From Burkholderia sp052045245 (lineage in GTDB: Bacteria > Pseudomonadota > Gammaproteobacteria > Burkholderiales > Burkholderiaceae): DNA of 64,000 nt. Position numbers and translations under genes: made by a program. The notes under the pieces were generated by a model, which worked only from the letters and a program-made list of their open reading frames with translations, was not told the DNA's origin and ran no database searches. How positions within the stretch are numbered: the stretch's first letter is position 1; every line of letters starts with the position of its first letter. Location: positions 62,001 to 126,000 of the forward strand of contig NZ_JBQEON010000020.1 of assembly GCF_052045245.1 (NCBI RefSeq). The letters are read 5' to 3'. Positions 18,017 through 27,022 of this stretch are shown here, in pieces.

Positions 18017-18796
18017 ATGGCAAAGATCTTCTGCGTTGCGAACCAGAAGGGGGGCGTCGGCAAGACGACGACATCGGTCAATCTCGCCGCAAGCCTTGCA
18101 GCGCAGGAGCAACGAGTCCTGCTGATCGATCTCGACCCGCAGGGCAACGCGACGATGGGCAGCGGGATCGACAAGGCCTCCTGCGAGTCGACCGTGTACG
18201 AAGTCCTGGTCGACGGCGTATCGGTGACCGACGCGCGTGTGCGTCCGGAAGGCGTCACGTACGACGTGCTGCCGGCCAACCGCGAGCTGTCCGGTGCCGA
18301 GATCGAACTGATCAGCATCGACAACCGCGAGCGCCGGCTGAAGGCTGCGCTCGAGCGCGTGGGCGACGAATACGACTTCGTGTTGATCGACTGCCCGCCG
18401 ACGCTGTCGCTGCTGACACTGAACGGCCTGTGCGCGGCGCATGGCGTCGTGATCCCGATGCAGTGCGAGTACTTCGCGCTGGAAGGTCTGTCGGATCTCG
18501 TCAACACGATCAAGCAGGTTCACGCGAACATGAACCGCGACCTGAAGATCATCGGCTTGCTGCGCGTGATGTTCGATCCGCGCATCACGCTGCAGCAGCA
18601 AGTCTCCGATCAACTGAAAGCGCACTTCGGCGACAAGGTGTTCGACGCGGTGATTCCGCGCAACGTGCGCCTGGCGGAAGCGCCGAGTTACGGGTTGCCG
18701 GGCGTCGTGTTCGACCGCAACTCGCGCGGTGCGCAGGCGTATCTCCAGTTCGGTGCCGAGATGATCGACCGCGTGCGCGCGTTCGAGGTGTCGTGA
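18017..18796 (+). CDS. parA: Chromosome partitioning ATPase ParA
   Basis: 259 residues. It has the deviant Walker A motif KGGVGKTT (residues 11-18) with the signature lysine at 11, typical of ParA/Soj. It drives separation of the origin regions together with ParB and parS. The ATG at 18017 is chosen because the family starts MAKIFCVANQKGG; ten more codons are open upstream but lack similarity. parB follows 31 bases downstream, or 7 if the upstream parB start is used. Confidence 0.96.
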   Translation: MAKIFCVANQKGGVGKTTTSVNLAASLAAQEQRVLLIDLDPQGNATMGSGIDKASCESTVYEVLVDGVSVTDARVRPEGVTYDVLPANRELSGAEIELISIDNRERRLKAALERVGDEYDFVLIDCPPTLSLLTLNGLCAAHGVVIPMQCEYFALEGLSDLVNTIKQVHANMNRDLKIIGLLRVMFDPRITLQQQVSDQLKAHFGDKVFDAVIPRNVRLAEAPSYGLPGVVFDRNSRGAQAYLQFGAEMIDRVRAFEVS

Positions 18797-18827
18797 TCCG
18801 GACATGAGCGAAGCGAGGAAGAAAGAC

Positions 18828-19721
18828 ATGAACGCGGTACCAAAGAAGAAGGGCTTGGGACGTGGCCTCGAAGCGCTGCTCGGCGGCAGTGCGGACATCA
18901 CCGAAGCGGTGAAGATCGAAGGCGCACCGAACACGCTCGCGCTCGGCAAGCTGCAGGCCGGCAAGTACCAGCCGCGCACGCGGATGGACGAGGGGAGCCT
19001 GCAGGAGCTGGCGGCCAGCATTCGCGCGCAAGGCGTGATGCAGCCGATCCTGGTGCGGCCGATTTCGTCTGATAAATACGAGATCATCGCGGGCGAGCGG
19101 CGTTTCCGCGCGGCGCGCCTGGCCGGCCTCGACGAAGTGCCGGTGCTGGTGAAGGACGTGTCCGATCAGGCTGCCGCGGCGATGGCGCTGATCGAGAACA
19201 TCCAGCGCGAAGATCTGAACCCGCTGGAAGAGGCGCACGGTATCCAGCGCCTGCTCGACGAATTCGGTTTCACGCACGAGCAGGCGGCCGAATCGGTCGG
19301 CCGTTCGCGCAGCGCGGTGTCGAACCTGCTGCGCCTGCTGAACCTTGCGTCGCCGGTGCAGACGATGCTGCTGGCCGGCGATCTCGACATGGGCCACGCG
19401 CGTGCGCTGCTTGCGGTCGACGCGGCGACGCAGATCACGCTCGCGCACCAGGTCGTCAACAAGCGGATGTCGGTGCGCGAGACCGAGAAGCTGGTCGCGC
19501 ACACGACGAAGGAAGTGCCGGCGGTGAAGGCGCGCGCGAAAGACGATGGCGGCCGCGACACGCGCCGTCTCGAAGAAGAGTTGTCCGACCTGCTTGCGTC
19601 GACCGTGAAGATCAAGCTGGGCCGCCGCGGGCGAGGGCAGGTGATGATCGACTTCGGCAACCTCGACGCGCTCGAGGGCATTCTCGTGCGTCTGCGCGGC
19701 AACGTCGCGACCGAAGAATAA
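18828..19721 (+). CDS. parB: Chromosome partitioning protein ParB
   Basis: 297 residues. It binds parS and spreads as a CTP-dependent clamp. Box I reads GERRFRAARLAG (89-100), box II ENIQREDLNPLEEA (123-136), and the helix-turn-helix lies around 148-171 (FTHEQAAESVGRSRSAVSNL). A basic C-terminal dimerisation domain follows. I start it at ATG 18828, which has a GAGGAAGAAAG ribosome site and gives the usual MNAVPKKKGLGRGLEALLG opening. An upstream ATG at 18804 would add eight residues but has no ribosome site. Confidence 0.95.
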   Translation: MNAVPKKKGLGRGLEALLGGSADITEAVKIEGAPNTLALGKLQAGKYQPRTRMDEGSLQELAASIRAQGVMQPILVRPISSDKYEIIAGERRFRAARLAGLDEVPVLVKDVSDQAAAAMALIENIQREDLNPLEEAHGIQRLLDEFGFTHEQAAESVGRSRSAVSNLLRLLNLASPVQTMLLAGDLDMGHARALLAVDAATQITLAHQVVNKRMSVRETEKLVAHTTKEVPAVKARAKDDGGRDTRRLEEELSDLLASTVKIKLGRRGRGQVMIDFGNLDALEGILVRLRGNVATEE

Positions 19722-19734
19722 CGAGGCGCGATTG

Positions 19735-20865
19735 ATGAAGAACATGAGCGCGGCCACGCCGCGCCGGTGGGTTGGATGGTTGATGCAGGAGCCGGTGCTC
19801 ACCACGCTGGCGCTTGCGCTGATTGCTCTTCAATGGTTGCGTCCGCAACCAATCGCCGCGCTGGCTGGTCTGGTCGACTGGCAGACCGTCGTGACGCTCG
19901 CGGGCTTGCTGATGCTGACCAAGGCGCTCGAGCTGTCCGGATTCCTGATGTGGTTCGCGCATCGCATCGTGCATCACGTGCATTCCGAGCGCGGGCTCGC
20001 GATGCTGCTCGTGGTGTTCGCGGCGGTACTCGCGATGTGGCTCACCAACGACGTCGCGCTGTTCGTCGTCGTGCCGCTGATGGTGTCGCTGCGCGCGCTG
20101 ACACCGCTGCCGTTCCGGCGCCTCGTGATCGCCGTCGCGCTGGCCGTCAATGCGGGGTCCGTCGCGACGCCGCTTGGCAATCCTCAGAATCTGTTCCTGT
20201 GGCAATTGAGCGGCGTGTCGTTCGGCCGCTTCGTCGTCACGCTCGGGCCGCTCGCGTTGGCGCTGATGGCGCTGCTGCTCGTACTGACCGCATGCGCGTT
20301 TCGCGCGAAGCCGCTCGACCTGTCGGGAGATGTCGAGAAGGTCGCCGTGCAGCGCATGCACGCGCTGCTCGCGGCGGTGCTGTTCGGCGCATTCGTGCTG
20401 CTCGCCGACGCACATCATCCGGTACCGGGCCTGATCGCGGTCGTGATCGCGCTGCTGATTGCAAAACGTGACGCAGTCCTGAAGATCGACTGGCTGCTGC
20501 TGCTGATCTTTGTGCTGATGTTCGTCGTGCTGCGCAGCGCGGCCGCGCTGCCTGTCGTCCATGACGCGATCGCGCGGGCCCGCCTCGACTCGCCGCTGCG
20601 CGTGTTCGCGGCAGGCGCGGTGCTGTCGCAGGGAATCAGCAACGTGCCGGCGGCGATTCTGTTGTCGGAATTCACGCAAGACTGGCGGGCACTCGCGTTC
20701 GGCGTTTCGGTCGGCGGCTTCGGATTCGCGATCGGCTCGCTCGCGAACCTGATCGCGGTGCGTCTCGCGAAGGAGCCGCGGATGTGGCTGCCGTTTCACG
20801 CGGTGTCGATCCCGTTCGCGCTGGTGAGCGCGGCACTGGGCGCGTGGCTGCTCGTTCACGGTTGA
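19735..20865 (+). CDS. SLC13/ArsB-NhaD-type membrane transporter
   Basis: About 376 residues, almost all hydrophobic, with roughly ten membrane spans. The segment MWLTNDVALFVVVPLMVSL (near residue 100) and NAGSVATPLGNPQNLFLWQLSG are typical of the ArsB/NhaD/citrate permease superfamily, where T-N-D-x-A and G-N-P-Q-N sit at the ion or anion site. It starts 13 bases after parB, so it may be read through from the parAB transcript. The substrate is not predictable. A TTG at 19732 is an alternative start one codon earlier. Confidence 0.8.
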   Translation: MKNMSAATPRRWVGWLMQEPVLTTLALALIALQWLRPQPIAALAGLVDWQTVVTLAGLLMLTKALELSGFLMWFAHRIVHHVHSERGLAMLLVVFAAVLAMWLTNDVALFVVVPLMVSLRALTPLPFRRLVIAVALAVNAGSVATPLGNPQNLFLWQLSGVSFGRFVVTLGPLALALMALLLVLTACAFRAKPLDLSGDVEKVAVQRMHALLAAVLFGAFVLLADAHHPVPGLIAVVIALLIAKRDAVLKIDWLLLLIFVLMFVVLRSAAALPVVHDAIARARLDSPLRVFAAGAVLSQGISNVPAAILLSEFTQDWRALAFGVSVGGFGFAIGSLANLIAVRLAKEPRMWLPFHAVSIPFALVSAALGAWLLVHG

Positions 20866-20964
20866 GCGAGCGGGGGAGGGCGTGCCGCACAGGCGCATTT
20901 CGTGATCGTCCTGTAAGGCGCACAGCATTCGCGATCATTGTGAGGCCGGGGCTGTTGATAGGCC

Positions 20965-21000
20965 CTGCGGCACCACAGTCGATCTTCTGTGGTGCCGCAG
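20965..21000 (+). repeat. Perfect 14-base-pair stem-loop after the permease gene
   Basis: CTGCGGCACCACAG (20965-20978) pairs fully with CTGTGGTGCCGCAG (20987-21000) around an eight-base loop. No T-run follows, so it is not a classic terminator on either strand. It may slow or stop transcription or protect the permease mRNA end. Confidence 0.6.
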
Positions 21001-21332
21001 CAACTGATTTCACGCATCGGCGCGTTCGCGCCGATCGCATTTCGCGCGCCGCGCCCGGCGGCGTGGCCACAGGTATTTCGTCTCTCCTGCGTCGTCGCGC
21101 CCGGTCATTTTCCGTGGCTGTGTCACGGCAGAATTCCTGCTGCGATCGCGTCGCGCCGACGACGTTCGCCCCAGGCGTCCATGTCACACCGATTCGTTGT
21201 CACCGCACTTTTCCGTGCAAGAAATACCGGTACGAAAACCCGACCTTACAACTGTCATCGTACGTCGTCGATTCGCGCGTTTTTCACATGATGAGGCGTC
21301 GTTTTACGCAGGTTTTTGTCGCGTCTAAAGCC

Positions 21333-21361
21333 TTGAATCACTTGCAACTATCGCTTACAAT
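21333..21361 (+). promoter_or_regulatory. ATP synthase operon promoter
   Basis: TTGAAT (21333-21338), a 17-base spacer, then TACAAT (21356-21361): a good sigma-70 promoter 80 bases upstream of atpI. The predicted leader contains the inverted repeat AAGCTTTC-G-GAAAGCTT (21392-21408). Confidence 0.7.
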
Positions 21362-21442
21362 CGCCCGGATTTGTTAGCTAGGCACCCCTGAAAGCTTTCG
21401 GAAAGCTTGGGGCCGGATTCAAGGATTTTGCGGAAGATTGCG

Positions 21443-21967
21443 ATGGCGGGTCAGGCGCCGAACGACAGGCACGATGGTCCCCGAGCGCAACGCACCGCTT
21501 CAGCAGCCGGCGAGTGGCGCGAGTCCGATGATGACTGGGATGCCGAGCAGCAAGATAACAACATCGTTCCGCTCACGCGGACGGACGCCGAGAGGCTGTT
21601 CGGTCCGAACGTGAGCAAGCCGTCGCGCGTAACCCCCCGCAAGGTGGTTGTCGCGCAGGTGGTCTTGTCCCTGGTTGCAACGCTGGCGTGGTGGCTGTTT
21701 TCAAAGTCGCCGGGCGCCGCTGCGCAGTCCGCGTTTCTGGGCGGGGCGATCGGCTGGGTGCCAAGCGCGTTGTTCGTGGCACGACTGAAGGCAGGTGGCT
21801 CGGCCACCGTGATCAGCTGGGTGATGGGCGAGGCCCTGAAGCTCGGCGTGACGATCGGGATGTTCGCTGCAGTGGCGTACGGCTATGCCGGCGTGCATTG
21901 GCCGGCACTCCTCGTCACCTACCTCGTCGTGCTGAAGACGTACTGGATCGCGCTGGCCTGGCGATAA
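21443..21967 (+). CDS. atpI: ATP synthase subunit I (AtpI)
   Basis: 174 residues with a long hydrophilic head of about 75 residues and then four hydrophobic segments. AtpI helps assemble the c-ring of the Fo motor or supplies magnesium, and is the usual first gene of atp operons. Conserved AtpI features are the VLSLVATLAWWLFS and GWVPSALFVARL segments. The ATG at 21443, after GGAAG, is preferred to an upstream start with no ribosome site. The N-terminal head is longer than in E. coli AtpI (about 126-130 residues in total). Confidence 0.85.
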   Translation: MAGQAPNDRHDGPRAQRTASAAGEWRESDDDWDAEQQDNNIVPLTRTDAERLFGPNVSKPSRVTPRKVVVAQVVLSLVATLAWWLFSKSPGAAAQSAFLGGAIGWVPSALFVARLKAGGSATVISWVMGEALKLGVTIGMFAAVAYGYAGVHWPALLVTYLVVLKTYWIALAWR

Positions 21968-22076
21968 GAAACAAGCAGCGTGCGGTTTCGACAACGAACC
22001 GCACGGCCCGTTCCCGCAATAGCGTGTTGCGGAACGGGGCAAAACGATTTTCGACAATTTGGGTGGCATTAACGAT

Positions 22077-22928
22077 ATGGCAGCTAGCGAAGGCACGCGC
22101 GGTCCGGATCCGTCCGAGTACATTGCGCACCACTTGCAGAACTTTTCCACCGCGCATCAGACGTCGATTTTCGACATTCATGTCTGGAACCTCGACACGC
22201 TGTTCTGGTCGATCGTCTGCGGCATCGTGACGTTCGTCCTGCTGCGCCTGGCCGCCCGCAAGGCGACCTCGGGCGTGCCGGGCCGCTTCCAGTGCGCGAT
22301 CGAGATGCTGGTCGAAATGGTCGAGGACCAGTCGAAGGCCATCGTCCACGGCAACCGCACCTTCATCGCTCCGCTCGCCCTCACGGTGTTCGTGTGGGTC
22401 GCGCTGATGAACTCCCTCGACTTCCTCCCGGTCGACCTGCCGGGCCGCGTGATCGGCCTGCTCGGTCTGTCGGACGTGATTTCCCACCATCGCATCGTTC
22501 CGACGGCCGACCTGAACGGCACGCTCGGCATCGCGCTCGGCGTGTTCGTCCTGATGATCTACTACAGCATCAAGATCAAGGGCGCGGGCGGTTTCGTACA
22601 TGAGCTGCTGTCGGCGCCGTTCGGTGCCCACCCGCTGCTGTGGATCCCGAACCTCGCGCTGAACATCGTCGAATACCTCGCGAAGACCGTCTCGCTCGGC
22701 ATGCGGTTGTTCGGCAACATGTACGCGGGTGAGCTGTTGTTCCTGTTGATCGCCCTGCTCGGCAGCATGTGGAGCTTCGGTGGCGACGCAACGTTCCTCG
22801 GCTTCGTTGGTCATGTGATCGCGGGTAGCGTCTGGGCAATCTTCCACATCCTGATTGTTCTGTTGCAGGCATTCATTTTCATGATGCTGACGCTGGTGTA
22901 TCTCGGCCAGGCGCACGACAAGCACTAA
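22077..22928 (+). CDS. atpB: ATP synthase Fo subunit a
   Basis: 283 residues. It forms the two proton half-channels next to the c-ring. The essential arginine is present at residue 210 in SLGMRLFGNMYAGELLF, the same number as in E. coli. The start ATG at 22077 gives MAASEGTRGPDPSEY; the ribosome site is weak (GGTGG), so translation may be limited relative to atpE. Confidence 0.97.
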   Translation: MAASEGTRGPDPSEYIAHHLQNFSTAHQTSIFDIHVWNLDTLFWSIVCGIVTFVLLRLAARKATSGVPGRFQCAIEMLVEMVEDQSKAIVHGNRTFIAPLALTVFVWVALMNSLDFLPVDLPGRVIGLLGLSDVISHHRIVPTADLNGTLGIALGVFVLMIYYSIKIKGAGGFVHELLSAPFGAHPLLWIPNLALNIVEYLAKTVSLGMRLFGNMYAGELLFLLIALLGSMWSFGGDATFLGFVGHVIAGSVWAIFHILIVLLQAFIFMMLTLVYLGQAHDKH

Positions 22929-23013
22929 GCGGCATCAAGCGCGGCGTGCAAAAAAGAGTTTCCGTTTTAGTTTTTTAATTCTCAGTTCCAAGTCTTTTCA
23001 CAAAGGAGTGATC

Positions 23014-23283
23014 ATGCAAGCTTACATCGCCAACATCCAGGGTCTGACCGCCATCGGTATCGGCATCATCATCGGCCTGGGTGCTATCGGCGCCTGTATC
23101 GGTATCGCGCTGATGGGTGGCAAGTACATCGAAGCCTGCGCGCGTCAGCCGGAACTCATCAACCCGCTGCAAACGAAGATGTTCCTGCTGGCCGGCCTGA
23201 TCGACGCTGCATTCCTGATCGGCGTTGGTGTCGCAATGCTGTTCGCGTTCGCGAACCCGCTCCTGTCGAAGCTCGCAGGCTAA
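23014..23283 (+). CDS. atpE: ATP synthase Fo subunit c
   Basis: An 89-residue, two-helix membrane protein that assembles into the rotating ring. The proton-carrying acid is Asp64 in FLLAGLIDAAFLIGVG, and the polar loop is ARQPEL. It has the strongest ribosome site in the operon (AAAGGAG, five bases before ATG 23014), fitting the high copy number of subunit c. There are 129 bases before atpF. Confidence 0.97.
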   Translation: MQAYIANIQGLTAIGIGIIIGLGAIGACIGIALMGGKYIEACARQPELINPLQTKMFLLAGLIDAAFLIGVGVAMLFAFANPLLSKLAG

Positions 23284-23412
23284 GGTTCCACGGAAATTTG
23301 CGTCCGGCGTGAGCCGGCGCAGGGCGGAACGGAGACTTGGGGCGCTGATCGAATGCAACTCGATGAGCGCCTTACCGTTTCATTTTTCCGGAATAGCAGA
23401 TAAGGAAACACC

Positions 23413-23883
23413 GTGAATCTCAACGCAACTCTGTTTGCGCAAATGGTCGTGTTCCTGGTCCTCGCGTGGTTCACGATGAAATTCGTGTGGCCGCCGTTGA
23501 TCAACGCCCTCGACGAACGTTCGAAGAAGATCGCCGACGGCCTCGCCGCCGCGGAGAAGGGCAAGGCGGAACTCGACGCAGCGCACAAGCGCGTGGACCA
23601 GGAACTCGCGCAGGCCCGCAACGACGGCCAGCAGCGCATCGCCGACGCTGAAAAGCGTGCCCAGGCGGTCGCCGAGGAAATCAAGGCCAACGCCCAGGCT
23701 GAAGCCGCCCGCATCGTCGCTCAGGCGAAAGCGGAAGCAGAACAGCAAATCGTGAAGGCGCGCGAAGCGCTGCGTGGCGAAGTCGCCTCGCTGGCCGTGA
23801 AGGGCGCCGAGCAGATCCTGAAGCGCGAAGTCGATCAAACGGCCCACGCCCAACTGCTGAATCAACTGAAAGCCGAGCTCTGA
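23413..23883 (+). CDS. atpF: ATP synthase Fo subunit b
   Basis: 156 residues, the same length as E. coli subunit b. One N-terminal membrane span (ATLFAQMVVFLVLAWFTMKF) is followed by a long charged helix rich in Ala, Glu and Lys that dimerises as the peripheral stalk. It starts with GTG at 23413 after TAAGGAAA. The atpH start follows two bases after its stop. Confidence 0.96.
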   Translation: MNLNATLFAQMVVFLVLAWFTMKFVWPPLINALDERSKKIADGLAAAEKGKAELDAAHKRVDQELAQARNDGQQRIADAEKRAQAVAEEIKANAQAEAARIVAQAKAEAEQQIVKAREALRGEVASLAVKGAEQILKREVDQTAHAQLLNQLKAEL

Positions 23884-23885
23884 TC

Positions 23886-24425
23886 ATGGCCGAACTTGCA
23901 ACCATCGCCCGCCCTTACGCAGAAGCGCTGTTCCGCGTGGCCGAGGGAGGTGACATCGCCGCCTGGTCCACGCTCGTGCAAGAGCTGGCCCAGGTTGCGC
24001 GTCTGCCGGAAGTGCTGTCGGTCGCGTCGAGCCCGAAGGTGACGCGCACGCAAGTAGCCGAGTTGCTGCTTGCTGCGGTGAAGTCGCCGGTCGCGGCCGG
24101 CGCCGAAGCGAAGAACTTCGTGCAGATGCTGGTCGACAATCATCGCATCGCGCTGCTGCCGGAAATTGCCGAGCAGTTCGAGGCGCTCAAGAACGAACGT
24201 GAAGGTGCAGCCGACGCCGAGATCGTGAGCGCGTTCCCGCTGAACGGCGCGGATCTCGAAAGCCTCGTCTCTGGCCTCGAACGCAAGTTCAAGCGCAAGC
24301 TGAAGCCGACGGTCGAAGTCGATTCGTCGCTGATCGGCGGCGTGCGCGTGACGGTCGGCGACGAAGTGCTCGACACCTCGGTTCGCGCGCGCCTCGCATC
24401 GATGCAGGCTGCCTTGACCGCCTGA
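23886..24425 (+). CDS. atpH: ATP synthase F1 subunit delta
   Basis: 179 residues. It links the peripheral stalk (subunit b) to the top of F1. The N-terminal ATIARPYAEALFRVA and C-terminal SLIGGVRVTVGDEVLDTSVRARL segments are the conserved parts of the OSCP/delta family. It lies two bases after atpF, and atpA starts 44 bases on. Confidence 0.96.
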   Translation: MAELATIARPYAEALFRVAEGGDIAAWSTLVQELAQVARLPEVLSVASSPKVTRTQVAELLLAAVKSPVAAGAEAKNFVQMLVDNHRIALLPEIAEQFEALKNEREGAADAEIVSAFPLNGADLESLVSGLERKFKRKLKPTVEVDSSLIGGVRVTVGDEVLDTSVRARLASMQAALTA

Positions 24426-24469
24426 GCGCCACGCCGGCACGCAACAGAATTGACTATCAGGAGCGAATA

Positions 24470-26011
24470 ATGCAACTCAATCCCTCTGAGATCAGCGAGC
24501 TGATCAAGAGCCGGATCCAGGGCCTTGAAGCGAGCGCAGACGTTCGCAATCAGGGCACCGTGATCTCCGTGACCGACGGTATCGTGCGTATCCACGGCCT
24601 GTCGGACGTGATGCAGGGCGAAATGCTCGAGTTCCCGGGCAACACGTTCGGCCTCGCGCTGAACCTCGAGCGCGACTCGGTCGGCGCGGTGATTCTCGGC
24701 GAATACGAACACATCTCGGAAGGCGACATCGTCAAGACGACGGGCCGCATTCTCGAAGTCCCGGTGGGTCCGGAACTCGTCGGCCGCGTGGTCGATGCGC
24801 TCGGCAACCCGATCGACGGCAAGGGCCCGGTCAACGCCAAGCTGACCGACGCGATCGAAAAGATCGCCCCGGGCGTGATCTGGCGTAAGTCGGTGTCGCA
24901 GCCGGTGCAGACGGGCATCAAGTCGATCGACGCGATGGTGCCGATCGGCCGTGGCCAGCGTGAGCTGATCATCGGCGACCGTCAGTGCGGCAAGACCGCG
25001 GTGGCGCTCGACGCGATCATCAACCAGAAGGGCAAGGACCTGATCTGTATCTACGTCGCGATCGGCCAGAAGGCTTCGTCGATCATGAACGTGGTTCGCA
25101 AGCTCGAAGAAACGGGCGCGATGGAATACACGATCGTCGTCGCCGCTTCGGCATCGGATTCCGCCGCGATGCAGTACCTGGCACCGTACGCCGGCTGCAC
25201 GATGGGCGAATACTTCCGCGACCGCGGCCAGGACGCGCTGATCATCTATGACGACTTGACCAAGCAAGCGTGGGCATACCGTCAGATCTCGCTGCTGCTG
25301 CGCCGCCCGCCGGGCCGTGAAGCGTACCCGGGCGACGTGTTCTATCTGCACTCGCGTCTGCTCGAGCGTGCTGCTCGCGTGTCGGAAGAGTACGTCGAGA
25401 AGTTCACGAACGGCGAAGTGAAGGGCAAGAGCGGCTCGCTGACGGCACTGCCGGTCATCGAAACGCAGGCTGGCGACGTGACCGCGTTCGTTCCGACGAA
25501 CGTGATCTCGATTACCGACGGCCAGATCTTCCTGGAAACCGACCTGTTCAACGCAGGCATCCGCCCGGCAATCAACGCCGGCGTGTCGGTGTCGCGCGTC
25601 GGTGGCGCCGCGCAGACGAAGGTCGTGAAGAAGCTGTCGGGCGGTATTCGTACCGACCTCGCGCAGTACCGTGAACTGGCCGCATTCGCTCAGTTCGCAT
25701 CGGACCTCGACGAAGCGACCCGCAAGCAGCTCGAGCGCGGCCGCCGCGTGACGGAACTGCTGAAGCAGCCGCAGTACCAGCCGCTGCAGGTCTGGGAACT
25801 GGCCGTGTCGCTGTACGCCGCGAACAACGGTTACCTCGACGATCTCGACGTCAAGCAAGTGCTGTCGTTCGAGAAGGGCCTGCGCGACAACCTGAAGACC
25901 AGCCACGCTGACCTCATCAAGCGCATCGAAGACACCAAGGATCTCTCGAAGGACGACGAAGGCGCACTGCGCTCGGCGATCGAATCCTTCAAGAAGTCCG
26001 GTGCCTATTGA
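24470..26011 (+). CDS. atpA: ATP synthase F1 subunit alpha
   Basis: 513 residues, as in E. coli. It is the non-catalytic nucleotide-binding subunit. Walker A GDRQCGKT lies at residues 169-176, and the arginine finger region is VSRVGGAAQTK near 371-381. The start ATG follows AGGAGCG. The DNA is rich in the codons used by highly expressed genes, as in the rest of the operon. Confidence 0.98.
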   Translation: MQLNPSEISELIKSRIQGLEASADVRNQGTVISVTDGIVRIHGLSDVMQGEMLEFPGNTFGLALNLERDSVGAVILGEYEHISEGDIVKTTGRILEVPVGPELVGRVVDALGNPIDGKGPVNAKLTDAIEKIAPGVIWRKSVSQPVQTGIKSIDAMVPIGRGQRELIIGDRQCGKTAVALDAIINQKGKDLICIYVAIGQKASSIMNVVRKLEETGAMEYTIVVAASASDSAAMQYLAPYAGCTMGEYFRDRGQDALIIYDDLTKQAWAYRQISLLLRRPPGREAYPGDVFYLHSRLLERAARVSEEYVEKFTNGEVKGKSGSLTALPVIETQAGDVTAFVPTNVISITDGQIFLETDLFNAGIRPAINAGVSVSRVGGAAQTKVVKKLSGGIRTDLAQYRELAAFAQFASDLDEATRKQLERGRRVTELLKQPQYQPLQVWELAVSLYAANNGYLDDLDVKQVLSFEKGLRDNLKTSHADLIKRIEDTKDLSKDDEGALRSAIESFKKSGAY

Positions 26012-26080
26012 TCCGCGAGTGACACACTGAGGCCGCGCGGGTGCTGATGCGCCCGCGCCGCTTCGGTCAAGGAGCAAGCT

Positions 26081-26956
26081 ATGGCTGGAATGAAGGAAAT
26101 TCGCGGCAAGATCAAGAGCGTGCAGAACACGCGCAAGATCACGAAGGCGATGGAGATGGTGGCTGCATCGAAGATGCGTCGCGCGCAGGAACGCATGCGC
26201 GCCGCTCGTCCGTATGCAGACAAGGTCCGTGCCATCGCCGCGCACATGAGCCGTGCGAACCCGGAGTACCGCCACCCGTTCATGGTGGCAAACGACGGCG
26301 CGCAGACGGCCGGCATCATCCTCGTCACGACGGACAAGGGTCTGTGCGGCGGCCTGAACACCAACGTGCTGCGTGCGACGGTGCAGAAGTTCAAGGAGCT
26401 GGAAGAGAAGGGCCAGAAGGTCGAAGCCACCGCGATCGGTAGCAAGGGCCTCGGGTTCCTGAACCGCTTCGGCGCGAAGGTGATGTCGCAGGTCGTGCAC
26501 CTCGGCGACACCCCGCACCTGGACAAGCTGATCGGCGCCGTGAAGACGCAGCTCGATCTGTACTCGGAAGGCAAGCTGTCGGCGGTTTATATCGCTTACA
26601 CGCGCTTCGTCAACACGATGAAGCAGGAAGCCGTGATCGAGCAGTTGCTGCCGCTGTCGTCGGAACACTTCGAAGCCGATGACGGTACGCCGGCCACGTC
26701 GTGGGATTACATCTACGAGCCGGACGCGCAGGCAGTCGTCGACGAACTGCTCGTGCGTTACGTCGAGGCGCTGGTGTATCAGGCCGTCGCGGAGAACATG
26801 GCGTCCGAGCAATCGGCGCGGATGGTCGCGATGAAGGCCGCGTCCGACAACGCGAAGACGGTGATCAGCGAACTGCAGCTCGTGTACAACAAGAGCCGCC
26901 AGGCCGCGATCACGAAAGAACTGTCGGAGATCGTCGGCGGCGCAGCCGCTGTTTAA
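26081..26956 (+). CDS. atpG: ATP synthase F1 subunit gamma (central stalk)
   Basis: 291 residues. The central shaft that turns inside the alpha3-beta3 head. It has the conserved N-terminal coiled-coil (MAGMKEIRGKIKSVQNTRKI, then TKAMEMVAASKMR) and C-terminal helix (MVAMKAASDNAKTVISELQL). The start at 26081 has a ribosome site, AAGGAGC. Confidence 0.97.
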   Translation: MAGMKEIRGKIKSVQNTRKITKAMEMVAASKMRRAQERMRAARPYADKVRAIAAHMSRANPEYRHPFMVANDGAQTAGIILVTTDKGLCGGLNTNVLRATVQKFKELEEKGQKVEATAIGSKGLGFLNRFGAKVMSQVVHLGDTPHLDKLIGAVKTQLDLYSEGKLSAVYIAYTRFVNTMKQEAVIEQLLPLSSEHFEADDGTPATSWDYIYEPDAQAVVDELLVRYVEALVYQAVAENMASEQSARMVAMKAASDNAKTVISELQLVYNKSRQAAITKELSEIVGGAAAV

Positions 26957-27022
26957 GCGCGCGCCCGGGACGACAACTGCGCCTTTGCGCGAGTAAAGAA
27001 TCAGGTATTTAAAGGAAAAGCG

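Larger units (their letters stand above)
20866..21442 (+). other. Intergenic region before the ATP synthase operon
   Basis: 577 bases with no convincing gene. It holds a perfect stem-loop at 20965-21000, the atp promoter at 21333-21361 and a short inverted repeat in the atp leader (21392-21408). Confidence 0.6.
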
